Source of the DNA: Lactifluus volemus | Taxonomy: Eukaryota; Basidiomycota; Agaricomycetes; Russulales; Russulaceae | Direction of reading: 5' to 3' | Length of the DNA: 64,000 bases | Assembly (NCBI GenBank): GCA_022376515.1 | Contig: WTXI01000203.1 | Span: forward strand, 1-64,000 | In this document: positions 1 to 10,970 of the stretch, piece after piece | How the letters are laid out: each line of letters starts with the position of its first letter | Numbering within the stretch: position 1 is the stretch's first letter | Program-made: the position numbers and the translations under genes | The notes under the pieces: model-generated | Told to the model about the DNA's origin: nothing | What the model saw: only the letters and a program-made list of their open reading frames with translations | Databases searched by the model: none

Positions 1-360
1 AAGAAGTGCACAAGGGGCGCAAAGTTGATGCGGTAACACTCAGTCAGCTGATATTAATGTTTGTACCCTTGAGCTTGAACCACGTTGCTTCCGTGCGGAC
101 GACACTTGATCGCCGGATGCCAACTCCTCTGAAAGACTGGATGCCTCCTTTGTCTGTTTTATGCCCATCTGGACCGCACGCTATAATTGAAACTGTCCCA
201 CATAAGCCCCTTTCCACGCGATTCGAACTACCTCGTGCTAATAGCTACAGCCTTCCACGGTGTCCTTCCAGTAGCGCGCTGTCAGCATGTTTCGATTCAG
301 GGCCTTTCGAAAGTGCTGGCTGAGTGCGTGTTGAAAATTTCATTTCGCACCGAGTCACAT
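1..360. other. No supported gene
   Basis: Short open frames run through this stretch, including one that would extend the next gene's first exon upstream to position 187. None shows recognisable protein features. It may hold the promoter or 5' leader of the gene starting near 361. Confidence 0.4.
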
Positions 361-1240
361 ATGCCCCTGGGCTCACCTATCTGCATCATCCTGTTCTCAT
401 TAGTCGTCACAGCACTCATATCACTGGCGTGCATCGCACTTTCGCTATCGTTCTATGAACATTACAATACAAGGACAGATCTCTGCGTTCTCGTCATCTT
501 TCCAGCGCTTTGCTTCACTATCTCGATTACTGCGTGCGTGCATCACTACTGGAGTTTCCTTTTACTTGGATCTAATTTTTCCTTTCCCATTTGTGTGACA
601 TACGTGCTCCACGGATGCCTGTCACTTGTATTTTTTTTATCAGGGTCTTCGCCAAGCAGCTGTTCCGTTCTGCCAGCATCCAGACATGTGTCGCTCTCGA
701 ATGTATCTGGACCATGTGTTTCGTAATCTTTAACCTGAGTGGGTCCTATTACACGAAGAAGGTTCCTGACCTTGACTATAAACGTGACTCTGCGTCCAGT
801 CCTAAGTCTATACAGCTTCGGGGTGGGAACGAATATCACGGATGCAGGAACGCGCATCCATTTTTCGATTGTGGAAATTTTTTGCTGGTCTCTCAGTGGA
901 TTTAGTGAGTGAGATTGTACTCCGCTTGTCTGAAATGTTGATAGAAATGTGCGCAAGTGGCGACTTACTCATCCCTTATCATATTCCTCTCCGTCCTCAC
1001 GGCAATAACCGTCGATAAGGACGTCTGGTTTCGGGACATAACGGGTTCACCCTCGCCTTTCCCGGTTATGGCATGCCTGTATTCGATTAGGTTCCAGCTC
1101 TCTGGCATCCGCAAATCGTCATCTGGGGTGGACTGTGCGCAGGAGCATCCGCCTCATTGCCTTCCGGGTTGTACTTGCAAGGAGAAGATACCACCATCAT
1201 CACCGTTGACAGCTCTGCCGCCATTGGGCTTATTATCTGA
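361..1240 (+). CDS. Putative multi-pass membrane protein, five exons
   Basis: No long frame spans this region, but a consistent spliced model exists: exons 361-594, about 657-738, 800-904, 958-1044 and 1098-1240, with introns of about 62, 61, 53 and 53 bases. The donor at 905 is a canonical GTGAGT. The joined protein (about 220 residues) has four strongly hydrophobic stretches: around 365-440 (I-C-I-I-L-F-S-L-V-V), 490-560, 675-735 and 960-1010, with short polar loops. That resembles the four-helix, MARVEL-like membrane proteins common in mushrooms, but I recognise no specific family. The first splice junction is the least certain, because an acceptor at 656 or 659 fits the frame equally well. 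The start at 361 is chosen because the hydrophobic run begins there; an in-frame start at 187 is possible. The function is unknown. Confidence 0.45.
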
Positions 1241-1884
1241 CCCGCCACCTGTTCCCAATAACGCACGAGGAGTTGTGCCAGGGGTCCGTGTGCCAACCGC
1301 CCTCGAGCGTCACAACTCAATTATCATTGGTCTCGAAGTGTGAGGGCGCAACACTGCAGCGTCATGTGCATCAGCTTCGTAGTACCTTCTCCAAACCCAT
1401 CTGATCAGTCGTAACTCTTAAGAGTTGGGTTCGTTCTTTCTTACGCCACATCTACTTTTGTCACCTATTCGGCCGTGCAAACATTACCATCGGGATCTGG
1501 ATAATAAAGCGCTTTAAACCTACACCATAAACAAATACCCTTTTAGTAGTCAGTTTGTGTACACATGGCTCGGCAATTAGGGATCTACAGTCTTGGTTGG
1601 CAAATGTGATCAAGTGGGAAACGAAAAAAAAGAGAACCATGCGAGACATTAGTAACAAGACTGATGAGATATGAGACATGACCGCGGCACATCCGGGAGG
1701 ACGGAAAATCGATCTATGACAGCTTGGAGCGATTATGTTGGTGTTGTGTTCTGGAACGAAATATCTATTACACAGAACATGCACCCTGCTTTTCTTCTAG
1801 AAATAAGATCTAGGGAAGCTGAGTCTAGTTCAGGGCAATCTCTAGGGGGAAAAGGTGGGGCGTACCTTCTATCTACCTCTGTGC
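1241..1884. other. Intergenic, no supported gene
   Basis: The longest frame here (1461-1784, minus) has no family resemblance and lies just 3' of the NDUFB3-like gene, so I read it as chance or as part of that gene's 3' region. I see no repeat or mobile element. Confidence 0.4.
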
Positions 1885-2085
1885 TTAGTGGTGCTTCCCC
1901 TCAACCGCTTCATGTTTTCCTTTCCCAAGGAAACTTTCCGCTAGGACGTAGGCTGAGAAAGCGACAACTGCAATGCCAAATCCCGGGAAGAGGTTGGCGA
2001 ACATTGCACGGTTGGAAAACACAGGGTGTCTCCGCCAGGCATCACGCTTGGCCCAAGGATCGAATAAAGAAGGATATTTTGACAT
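1885..2085 (-). CDS. NADH:ubiquinone oxidoreductase B12 (NDUFB3)-like subunit
   Basis: The 66-residue protein starts M-S-K-Y-P and contains D-P-W-A-K-R-D-A-W-R-R-H-P-V-F, then N-L-F-P-G-F-G-I-A-V-V-A-F, and a single membrane helix (about residues 30-48). It ends in a histidine- and charge-rich tail (G-K-H-H). This order is the hallmark of the single-helix B12/NDUFB3 accessory subunit of mitochondrial complex I, and the size fits fungal members. The chosen start is the ATG at 2085. The frame stays open upstream to 2109, but a splice acceptor (TTGCAG) lies just before the ATG, so a 5' non-coding or short coding exon further upstream is possible. The gene is divergent from topoisomerase I and shares its roughly 270-base upstream region. 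Confidence 0.8.
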   Translation of the reverse strand: MSKYPSLFDPWAKRDAWRRHPVFSNRAMFANLFPGFGIAVVAFSAYVLAESFLGKGKHEAVEGKHH

Positions 2086-2353
2086 GGGATGTCTGCAAGT
2101 GAGTCGCATGTAATTAATCAGAGACTTATATGACTAAAGTCTCACTTACTGGCTTTGCGTTATGTTACACTTTCAGCGTTGTTGGACTCGGAGGCTGTGT
2201 GATGGGCTGGCATCGGGAGTTGCCGAATTCTGAGTGTAAGTTAGGGCAGGTGCCAAATCACCTTCACACCCAAACCCAAACAAGTGCGTTACCGCTCTTC
2301 TTTTTGAACCACCATCTCGTCCTCCTTAACCCTATTTTTCTTATTTCTCTGCC
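2086..2353. promoter_or_regulatory. Shared upstream region of two divergent housekeeping genes
   Basis: The 268 bases lie between the start of the NDUFB3-like gene (minus) and the start of topoisomerase I (plus). Pyrimidine-rich tracts at about 2290-2350 precede the topoisomerase ATG, as is common before fungal start sites. No specific binding site is claimed. Confidence 0.45.
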
Positions 2354-5300
2354 ATGACTGCCCTGGATAGCGAGCAATCAATGTTCTCCGACGATGACGA
2401 CGACATGCCTCTCGCTTCTCAGCCTTCGCGTAATGGTATTGTGAGGAATGGCCACGTCGCCACGAATGGAGCCGGCGGCAGCAAAGCACGCGTCCTTGAC
2501 GCGGACGGTGATACCCCTATGAGCGATGTCGACGATGATGATGTACCTCTCGTAAGTACTTGGCCTGATACTGGTAACAGGTTGATTTAGCGCTGACCGA
2601 CATGATTGACACTATTTAATTGTCCCAACAGTCCCAGGTCACTCGCTCGACTGACGCGCCCATTTCCTCTAAGCGGAAGCGCCGTTCTGCCCCCGTGTTG
2701 AGCTCTAGTGATGATGATGACGATCAGCCCCTCGCCCTCACGTCGTCGCCACCAAAGCACCGTCGGGCAGCTCCTGTGCAAACGAAAGGCGTGCGAAAGT
2801 CAACTACAGTGCCCGCTTCCGCCCCAAGCACCAATGGGAAGACAAAGCCAGAGGACAGCGACTCGGATGATATGCCGTTGACCAACCACGTCGCGTCTTC
2901 CAGTAAGTCGCACGCGAAGCCAAAGAGTCAGCAGAAACGCAAAAAAGTCAAAGTCGAGGATCCGGAGCATGACCTTGAATCAGAGGACGACAAGCCTGCT
3001 CCAAAAAAGAAGAATCCTCAACCAAGAAAGAAGCGAAAAGTAGGTGCGGGCAGTGATGGGGACAGTCAACCCGTCAAAAAGGCCACGTCCAAAAGGATGA
3101 AGGTATCTGGCTCAGAGCCCGAGGCTGCGAAACCGGTTTCCAAGAAGAAGGGCAAAGTGAAGAAGGAGGAGTCTGAGGAAGATGTCTCGACGAAGGGGAG
3201 GCCGACAGGGACAGACGCGGATGAGAAGAACGCGAAGAAGAGTAAGGGCAAGCAAAAGGAAAAGGACGAGAAGGAGAAGGAGAAGGAGAAGGAGAAGGAA
3301 GAAGAGACGGAGGAACTATACAAGTGGTGGGAACAGGATCCTGACCAGACCGTTGTCAGTGACGGTACCCAGAAATGGACGACCCTCGAACACAACGGTG
3401 TTATCTTCCCTCCTCCGTATCAACCGCTACCCACTCACGTCAAGATGAAGTATAATGGTTGGTAAATTCATATGTTCCTTTGCGTTAGGTGCTGAACATA
3501 TGTCTTAGGTAAACTTGTTGACCTTCCCCCGGAATCCGAAGAGGTTGCTGGGTTTTACGGCGCCATGTTAGAGACGGAGCATGCAAAGGATGCAACTTTC
3601 AGCAAGAACTTTTTTGACGATTGGCTCAAAGTTCTCAAGGAATATCCTCCAGTACGCATCGTTACGTTGTTGGTATTTTCCAGTGCTGACTCGTTTACCA
3701 GCGTGATGGAACGACAATTAAGGAGTTCGGCCGTTGTGATTTTCGTCCTATGTTTGAATACTTCGAGGAAGAGAAAGCCAAGAAAAAGGCCCTCACTTCT
3801 GCGGAGAAGAAGGAACTGAAGAAGCAGAAAGACGAGATGGAGGCCAAATATGTGACTTGTTTACTTGACGGTCGTAAAGAGAAGGTCGGCAACTTCAGAG
3901 TTGAGCCTCCAGGGTTGTTTAGGGGACGCGGTGAGCATCCTAAGAAGGGCGCGCTCAAAGTTGGTTTTACACCTGGTCCCCGTGCGATTGACCTACTGAC
4001 GTACTTCAGCTACGAGTTCGCCCCGAGGATATCATCATTAACATAGGGGCCGACGCACCCATTCCCGTTCCCAATATGCCGGGAAAGTGGAAGGAGGTCC
4101 AACATGAAAACACAGTCACTTGGCTCGCGACCTGGACTGAGAACATCAATAACAGCCACAAATACGTCTTTTTAGCGGCTGGCAGTTCGCTGAAAGGCCA
4201 GAGCGATATGTCCAAGTTTGAAAAATCACGCGAGCTCAAGGTCAGTCTCCGTATCTTTCCTCCCATCGCCTCGTTTAAAAGTCTCCCAGAAACACGTTGA
4301 ACGCATTCGCGCGGATTATCGGGCAGATTTGAAAAACAAAGTCACTCAGCTACGCATGCGTGCGACTGCGATGTACTTTATAGATGTTCTAGCTCTTCGA
4401 GCTGGGAATGAGAAAGGCGAAGACGAGGCAGACACGGTCGGCTGTTGTTCTCTGCGTTGCGAGCACGTCACACTCGAGCCACCCAATTTCGTCATTTTCG
4501 ACTTCCTTGGTAAAGACTCGATCCGGTACTACAACAAAGTCACCGTGGACGAACAAGTATTTAAGAACATCAAGATCTTTAAGCGAGACAAGGTGGATTC
4601 GGATGGATTATTCGATCGTGTGAACGTCAGTGCCATGGGCTTACAATTGCGTTGTGGACACGAACGCTTACGCTACCTATCGTTTCATCTAGCCCGGCTA
4701 CCTGAACAAGCATTTGCAGTCCTATATGAAGGGCCTCAGCGCAAAGGTGTTCCGTACTTACAACGCCTCGATCACGTTCCAGAACCAACTTGACGAGGGC
4801 ACGCCTGAGAAAGGCACGTTGCAAGAAAAGCTGAACCACTACAACCACGCGAATCGTATGGTTGCCATTCTGTGTAACCATCAGCGCGCTGCACCCAAGA
4901 CGCACGACCAGTCGATGGCGAAAATGAAGGAGAAGGTATGGCTGGCCCCGCAGCTCTGGATTGACGCCCTCTTTACTCCATTCGTTGTAGCTCCGCGGGT
5001 TCAAGTACGACCGCATGAAGTTACGCCACGCCCTCTTCGTTGCAGATCCCAAGTACAAGAAACAGAAAAGGTATGCGGAGGATGAGTCAGATCTAGACGA
5101 CGACGGGATAGCGGAGCACGAAGAGCAGTGCAGGACCCGTGAGATCGAGCGCATAGAAAAGAAATTTGCCAAGGAAAACGAGAAACTCGCGGAGGAGGGT
5201 AAGCCCCAGCAGGGTGAGGATGTGCTACGCTCGCGACTGAGCGCGGTCGAGGACGAGTTCGCACGGCTCAAGAAGGAGCGCGGGACGAGCAAGGCAGCTC

Positions 5301-5717
5301 TCAAACGCGATAAACCTCCGGAGAAGCTGATTGAGGGAATCGATAGACTGGACGAGAAGATCAAGACGTTCAAGCTACAGATGGTCGATCGCGAGGCGGG
5401 GAAGGAGGTCGCACTGGGAACGAGTAAGATCAACTACCTCGACCCTAGGTACGTCGCTGTGCCGTTGCCAGTCTTTGTATTCCTCTTCTGATCTGGTCTC
5501 CCCTACGGACTGTAGAATTACCGCGGCGTGGTGTAAAAAGCACGATGTACCAATAGAGAAGATCTTCTCAAAGACACTGCTGACGAAATGTGCGTGACTC
5601 ATTTTTTTTTCCAACTCCTTGAGCGCTCGAATATGCTCACTGACAATTTGACGATTCGATTTTTTATATTTTCCAGTCCCTTGGGCTATGGAAGTAGAGC
5701 CAGATTGGAAATTCTGA
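2354..5717 (+). CDS. TOP1: DNA topoisomerase I (type IB)
   Basis: This enzyme relaxes supercoiled DNA in the nucleus by a transient 3'-phosphotyrosyl nick. Ten exons join in frame: 2354-2551, 2632-3457, 3509-3651, 3702-3959, 4010-4240, 4290-4625, 4693-4935, 4991-5448, 5516-5589 and 5677-5717, giving 935 residues. The first 330 or so residues are acidic and lysine-rich low complexity (D-D-D-D-D, then K-E-K-E-K runs at 3250-3300), typical of the unconserved N-terminal tail with nuclear targeting signals. The core follows: [23 protein letters not shown] (catalytic Arg), L-G-K-D-S-I-R-Y-Y (catalytic Lys), A-K-V-F-R-T-Y-N (Arg) and N-H-Q-R-A (His). A charged coiled linker is encoded at 5080-5400. 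The active-site tyrosine is in S-K-I-N-Y-L-D-P-R, codon 5434-5436. The C-terminus [12 protein letters not shown] is encoded across the last two exons. All catalytic residues are present, so the gene appears functional. Confidence 0.97.
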
Positions 5718-6039
5718 TTACATTTTTTTTGAAAGACGGGGATCATAGACGCTCGTCATCGGGCAAGGACCCAACGGGATGAGTTGGTACTGATACGCAT
5801 AGGCGGTGTTATTTCCAGACTCATTTTGTGGTTTTTTTTATCTGGGCTGTGCTAATAGAGATATTTGCTGCACTATCAGGCGGACAATCACCAACAGGTA
5901 ACCGCAACAAGTGGAAAATTTGCTTCACAACCACGTGACTTCGTCCTCACAAGGCTGACCGGACAATCTCTCCGGCCGCCCGCATCTGTATGGGTGTAGT
6001 CAGCGTACAGAACGACTGTTAATCCCTCCTCGCTTGACC
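5718..6039. other. Intergenic, 3' of topoisomerase I
   Basis: The T-rich stretches may include the transcription end of topoisomerase I. I see no gene or repeat. Confidence 0.4.
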
Positions 6040-6340
6040 CCATGAATTTACCATACGTTTTTGCTTTCCGATTTCAGGCCCAGGTGGGCCTTTGCCTCGA
6101 CGCATAGTGTCGTCGAAGGTTAGTAGGACGAGCCGTGGGAAGTGAGGTCACTTCCGCTCTTGCCCACAGTACGGGTGAATCCTCTGCCGCAGTTCCGGCG
6201 CTCTTCCAGGAACCACTAGTTGAGGGTGTGACGTGGAAGTCGCTCAGCAGCCGGGGTGGAAACATAATCATCATTTTGGGCCACGGCGGAGTAAGCTGCG
6301 ACTGCGAAGGGGCTGTTCCATTTTCACGTCTGTAGTACGC
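6040..6340 (-). pseudogene. Truncated copy of the neighbouring zinc-finger gene
   Basis: Read against 7215-7640, the same landmarks appear in the same order: the GTTTTTGCTTTCCGAT stretch, the CGTCGAAGGTTAG stretch, the finger-coding CGCTCTTGC and GAATCCTCTG segments, and the block before GGAGTAAGCT. About 150 bases that would encode the second finger and the spacer are missing, and the frame is broken. It is therefore a decayed paralogue of the gene at 7173-7955, on the same strand. No function is expected. Confidence 0.7.
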
Positions 6341-6345
6341 CGTCC

Positions 6346-6690
6346 CACCAGACTCGAGTCTATTTCGTGGTCGAATTCCGCTGCACATCTACCTCGTGCA
6401 CTGTCTTCACGTGGTGTATTGACATGACGATTTCAGGGTAGAGTTAGGAGTTCTGTGTAGCGTAAATAATGTATATGGAAGGTGGAGTTCCTGCCAGGGA
6501 GCCTGAGACTTACTAGACGGCTTGGAGAAAAAAATTCTCTGTTGGGCCCACTGTTGAAAGACGTGGTCTCTCGAAATGTGCAAAGTAAGACAGAGGGAAA
6601 CGTAGAGTATCACAGATGCAGGGTTTGCGAAATTATATGTTACTTTCAGGAGGCTGTGAGGGGGGCACATCTTGCCCGCCAGTGGGTTGA
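6346..6690. repeat. Diverged repeat, copy 1 (partner at 8791-9185)
   Basis: Blocks shared with the partner include TATTTCGTGGT, TCTTCACGTGG, TAGAGTTAGG/TGGAGTTAGG, TTCTCTGTTGGGCCCACTG, AGACAGAGGGAAA and GGGCACATCTTG, interrupted by small gaps. Together with the pseudogene just upstream, the order matches the region from 7215 to 9185. 6040-6690 therefore looks like an old tandem copy of that region that has lost the middle part. No coding potential is seen. Confidence 0.65.
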
Positions 6691-7172
6691 TCGATTCATG
6701 GTGCTAGCTTCAGTTCGCCGTGGACTTCGGACAGGTTTTTCAGGGAGAGATGAGATGGTTCTGGTTATGGTGCTGGCGCAGTCCAAGTCGGGGATTGGTG
6801 TGTTGCAGAACAATTCCACCTTCCTTGACTCGGAACTCTTAGATGTGCACAGTTCATGTAAATAGGGTATCTGTGCGGTCCGTACTGTGGATCTGTAGTA
6901 AGTTTGCTCTCATCTAAGAGATACGTTTTCTGAATATGTGTCTAAAGAGTTTGAAAATGTCGTTGTCCTTCATTGCAGCGATTGAATTTTCAATTATATC
7001 ATGTGACTTTAATCCTAACCCTGGCCAACTATCAGTAGGTGGAAAATTTTCACAACACTCGTGGAAGCAAGGCAGTAACGAGTGTCGGGCACGAGAAGAA
7101 CCGCTACATTTGTACAGAGGGTTGTACAGGCGTAATCATACAGAGTGCGATGAGGGGAAGGAAGATTGGTAT
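6691..7172. other. Intergenic, no supported gene
   Basis: Only short unsupported frames are seen between the old repeat and the 3' end of the zinc-finger gene. Confidence 0.4.
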
Positions 7173-7955
7173 TTAAGTTCCATGTTGAGCAACTCGATCC
7201 TTCTTCACTTTCCGACCCCATGAGTCTTCCCACAGGTTTTGCTTTCCGATCTGCCGGGCCTTTTCATCGACCAATACACACGCGTATTCCGTCGCCTCGT
7301 CGAAGGTTAGGAAGTTGATCCATAGCAGGGTGTCCGCTGGGTTGTAAATCTCAAATCCTTCTTTCTCAGGAACTGGGCCTTCGTTTTTGTGCTTGACTGC
7401 CCAGTGTTTCTTGAAGTCTGATGGACGGTCGGTCCTAAAGGAACAATCCACGGATCGGCAATAGACCCAGAATGGGAAGTGAGTGAAGTAGTGTCGGTCC
7501 CGCTCTTGCTTACGGTCGAATCCTCTGTTGCACTTCCAGCACTTCCAGGGACCGTTCGTTGAGTGGTTACGTGTACGGCGCTTACGAGGCCGTGTAGAAA
7601 CATGATTTTGGGAGGCCACCGGCAGAGTAAGCTCCGAAGGGCTAACGGTGGCAGAACCCACGGCGGTGCCTCCTTGCTCTGGGACAATCTACGTTGGCAT
7701 TGATGGGTTTGACATGAGACGTGAACAAATAGCGCAGTAAAACCCAGCTTACTTGTTGGGGGTCAGGAGAGTAATAACTTTCAGCAACCGGGGAGTTTGT
7801 ATCGCGGGCAGCATACTGGTATGGAATGCAATTGAGAATATCGAAACGTCGTGACACGAAAGCTATCTTACCTGAGCAACATGATCCTGGGGTGGGATAA
7901 AGGAAGTATTTGCGGTAGTGTGCAACTCTCCTTCAGAACCCCAGTTGAGACACAT
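7173..7955 (-). CDS. C2H2-type zinc-finger protein (family ZF-A), copy 1
   Basis: Three exons join in frame: 7955-7872, 7815-7753 and 7688-7173 (introns 56 and 64 bases, canonical GTAAG donors), giving 220 residues. Finger 1 is C-W-K-C-N-R-G-F then H-Y-F-T-H (C-x2-C-x12-H-x3-H). Finger 2 is C-R-S-V-D-C-S-F then H-W-A-V-K-H (C-x4-C-x12-H-x4-H). A basic stretch (R-P-R-K-R-R-T-R) precedes finger 1 and may be a nuclear signal. The C-terminal half carries the family domain: Y/F-x-I-Y-N-P, L-L-W-I, Y-A-C-V-L-V-D-E-K-A and W-E-D-S-W-G. This is the most diverged intact member in the window; the others have W-R-G after the second cysteine pair. The 220-residue length equals that of copy 6. A decayed copy lies about 1 kb downstream (6040-6340). 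Role unknown; nucleic-acid or protein binding is inferred only from the fingers. Confidence 0.75.
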
Positions 7956-8790
7956 GATTTTGAAAAGGGGAAAAGTGAAGTGGCCAGTGAGTGAAGATTC
8001 AGTACCGCAAAGATATAAGTGCCAAGGCTTTATATTAACCTGCTGCTTGAACCAGTGCCGGACGAGAAGTACGGATATTATCTGCGAAAAAAACCGAATG
8101 AGCAGCATGTTGCCATTCAAGGTGCCAAGTACTCTGGGTCGTGATGAGCGATGGTGCCGAACGAGAAGCTTAAACGCATCGGGAAGGGAAATATAAAAGA
8201 CACGTCTCGCAAAAGTGCCAAAAACTCTGCGTGATCAATTTGGACTAACTAGCAGAAGCCTGACTTTGGCACGGCACTAGATATGATCACGCTGTTTGGG
8301 ATAAGTTGGTCACGCGCTGAGAAGAGGGTGTAAACAGAGCAATTCGTGTTGATTTCCGCGGTAGCCATGAACGTTGAACAGGCGGAGTGGGGGGATGTTT
8401 GCTACGAAGGCGGACCCTCGAAGGAGCGCACTGTAACGCACCACCTGTTCCACAGGGCATCTCGTGGAAGTGCCCGTGCCAATGGTGATAGCGCCCGTGC
8501 CGGTGCAAGTGCCGCAAGTGCCAATATACAGAAACGGCATTAGGGTTGAGTCAAGTCAAGCAAGGGTAAAACATAACCCGTTGGTGAATTCAATTTGTTG
8601 TGCCATTTAGTAGGTGATCGCGATAATGAACTTTGGCGACTCTTTACAAAGTTTCAATCAGTTTAGATGATGGTAGTGACGAACAACGAGGTCATGTTGA
8701 TCCAAGTAGCTCCTAGAAGCTCCTATCCCATGATGAATATAAGTGCTATATCAGCATCGCGATTAAATTTTACGTTTGAGGGGTGCACCC
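7956..8790. other. Intergenic, rich in GTGCC/GGCAC pentamers
   Basis: About ten GTGCC or GGCAC occurrences fall within roughly 400 bases (8120-8525), including a quasi-tandem run at 8467-8524. Short frames here are by-products of that repetition. No gene is supported. Confidence 0.45.
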
Positions 8791-9185
8791 TACCAGAGAG
8801 GTTCGAGTTATTTCGTGGTTGAGTTCCGTTGCTCTCCAGTTACGTCAGCCACGCGTCAACCTCGCGGGTCTCTCTTCACGTGGCTTATCGCATTTCGATC
8901 AACGCCAGGCGATAAGGTGGAGTTAGGGAGGGTCTGCGTAAAAGACGGACCAATAGAGAGCCAGATGAGAGCTGTCTTCTTGAGCCAAGGCTTACTAGGC
9001 CTGGAGGTAGCATTGGTGATGGACTCGGGGTGAATTTCTCTGTTGGGGCCACTGTTGAAAGACACGGCCTGTCGAACACGCAAAATAGGACAGGGGGAAA
9101 AGGTGGGGCATCATAACTGCGGCTTGTGAGTTATATGTGCAGCCTGGGGCTGTATAGTCGGCGGGCACGTCTTGTCTGGGTGGCC
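8791..9185. repeat. Diverged repeat, copy 2 (partner at 6346-6690)
   Basis: This is the partner of the repeat described at 6346-6690. The shared blocks are in the same orientation and order. It lies upstream of zinc-finger copy 1, so the ancestral unit was probably zinc-finger gene plus this flank. Confidence 0.65.
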
Positions 9186-9689
9186 AACTCGGTGTCGTAT
9201 GAGTGCCTGTGCCGGCAGTGCCTCCTACCCTGAATGAAACATCCATCATCGTAAGGCGCCTCGAAACGACTACAGCAGATATTCATCCGCCAGTGCTATA
9301 CCGGACTCAAAGCCTTTATCTGCGTCACTTGTGAGGTTGAGGATTTCGATATGCATTTGAATCAATATACATACAACTCCAAACCTGCTTGGGAGTAGTA
9401 CAATATCACTTACAGCGGGCGAACTCATAAACACAAGACGTATGTTCAATTGTGGGTCCTTTGAAGATTGGGGTGCCACTGGATAGCTATGTATTAGGGT
9501 TTCGGAGAAACGACAGCAAGGCAGTGGGGCAGGGAAGATGTAGGCTGGAAAAGGAGGACAATACATCTCGTCAAGGAAATCACTGGCATCAGTGCCCCCG
9601 ACTCGGAGGACCTACGAAAACTGTAAGTGTGCTCAGCATGTTCGTGTTCGAAGAATCGAGAACACCGGATCACGTGTTAAAACACACAC
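9186..9689. other. Intergenic; one unsupported minus-strand frame
   Basis: A minus-strand frame at 9270-9566 (98 codons) has a protein-like end (M-H-I-E-I-L-N-L-T-S-D-A-D), but I recognise no family and find no partner exon. It is left unannotated as a gene. Confidence 0.3.
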
Positions 9690-10320
9690 GTGATCGTACA
9701 CCACGTTGTCGCGGGATCGAAGTCATCGAACCTACCCTCGCGATGTCCCCTCCAACTACCTCACCACGACACCCCATCAGATCTTTCATCTACCACTTGC
9801 CTCTCAAGCCAAAATAAAACCACTCTGTACCAGTACGCTTCGCTTTCCAATGCCCTCGATGACCCACACAGCCGTTGGGGCACCATGTGCTCTTTCAAGC
9901 CGTCGCTAGTGTCTAAGACTTTCTCCGCGGGAAACTGCATGCGCGCCTCTACTGTGAATCCACACGATTTTTACGTTGGGGAAAGCTTCTGCGCTGCCAA
10001 CGCTAGCTTTGCCCAGCATCGGGCCTACCAGCAGCGCGAGGCACCAGAGCTTGCAGAATTTGGAGACATAGATGGCGCATATCAGGTTTAATCTTTGGAG
10101 TCGCCATGCGTACTGCTCCCCGCCTTACCTCTTTTTTTTCTGTCTAGTCGATTGTAGTCGTTTTCCCCTCGCATTTACGGCATTGTAGGTTCCCCTGATA
10201 TATAGCACCGTGCTGCATGAGCCAACTTTTGCCCGAGAATTCGCGGAAACTCGGATGTTTGGGGACGAGCGACGCGTTGCGACCCGTGAGCGCGTTGCAG
10301 ATTTCAAGCAGACAAACGAA
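9690..10320 (+). pseudogene. Relic of the REAPELAE-motif segment, copy 1
   Basis: The frame contains D-F-Y-V-G-E-S and R-E-A-P-E-L-A-E-F-G-D-I-D (about 9965-10085). Matching segments lie at 43480-43965, 51170-51610 and 62620-63060, each just 3' of an NLR gene. The following stretch at 10195-10290 shares CTCGGATGTTTGGGGACGAGCG with the same position of those copies, with one base changed. The open frame stops at 10091. This was probably the flank of an NLR gene whose relic is at 10860-10970. The protein family is not recognised. Confidence 0.55.
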
Positions 10321-10859
10321 GAGCATAGTATGAATATACTGAATTCAACCCTCTTGCACTCGACAAGTGCAACATAGATTGTTTATCAGATATGGATAGC
10401 ACCCAGCTTGCCGTTCTAATGTACATGCGATTGACAAAATAGATGTTCCTGCCCATCCCGACCTGTTACGCGTCGTCCGTCCCACCACCCTTACAGTCAT
10501 TGATTAGCGTAGGTGCGGGTAAGAGTGCAACGATGTCTTCCAACACGGTATTCCGAGGTGTAGATGAAAAGCAACATTAGACTTCAACAGGGCCAGCCGG
10601 TCAGTTCATTGCGTTGGCAGTTTTAGTTTGATAACCAAGCGATCTTTGGTGACAACCTGTCGTATGTGGGGATTTCCCAATCAGGCTTCCTGGATTTGAA
10701 TCGTCTGATCGCCCAAGTTCCTCTCTTAACTATCGATCACTACTTCACTTGGCTTTAGAGTTCCTCAGGACTGCAGGGATCCAGGCATAACTTATTACTA
10801 CTACGCGATATAGATCTCGACCAAGCATGCTCACTGACAACCCAGACAAACCTTGAGCT
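10321..10859. other. No supported gene
   Basis: The sequence between two NLR-unit relics presumably derives from the same ancient unit, but I cannot align it by eye. Confidence 0.35.
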
Positions 10860-10970
10860 TCCCTCAATGCACAAGTTTGAGAAATCAAGCTCAGTTTTTA
10901 GCTTTGCCAGCAATCCAGACTGTTAGATCTACGGAACGATGTGACGAGGGAGCATATAAAAACGTGCTGA
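10860..10970 (-). pseudogene. Relic of an NLR (NACHT-WD40) C-terminus
   Basis: Compared with the C-terminal tails of the NLR genes (44085-44175, 52330-52420, 63215-63305), this stretch keeps TGCACAA, GA(G/A)A(G/A)(A/G)TCAAGCTC, TTTGCCAGCAATCCAGACTGT and (G)AGATCTA in the same order and strand. Translated, it keeps S-G-L-L-A-K and T-E-L-D-F-S-N, equivalent to W-I-A-G-K and T-E-L-D-L-S-D. The frame is broken and the WD40 part is gone. Confidence 0.6.
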
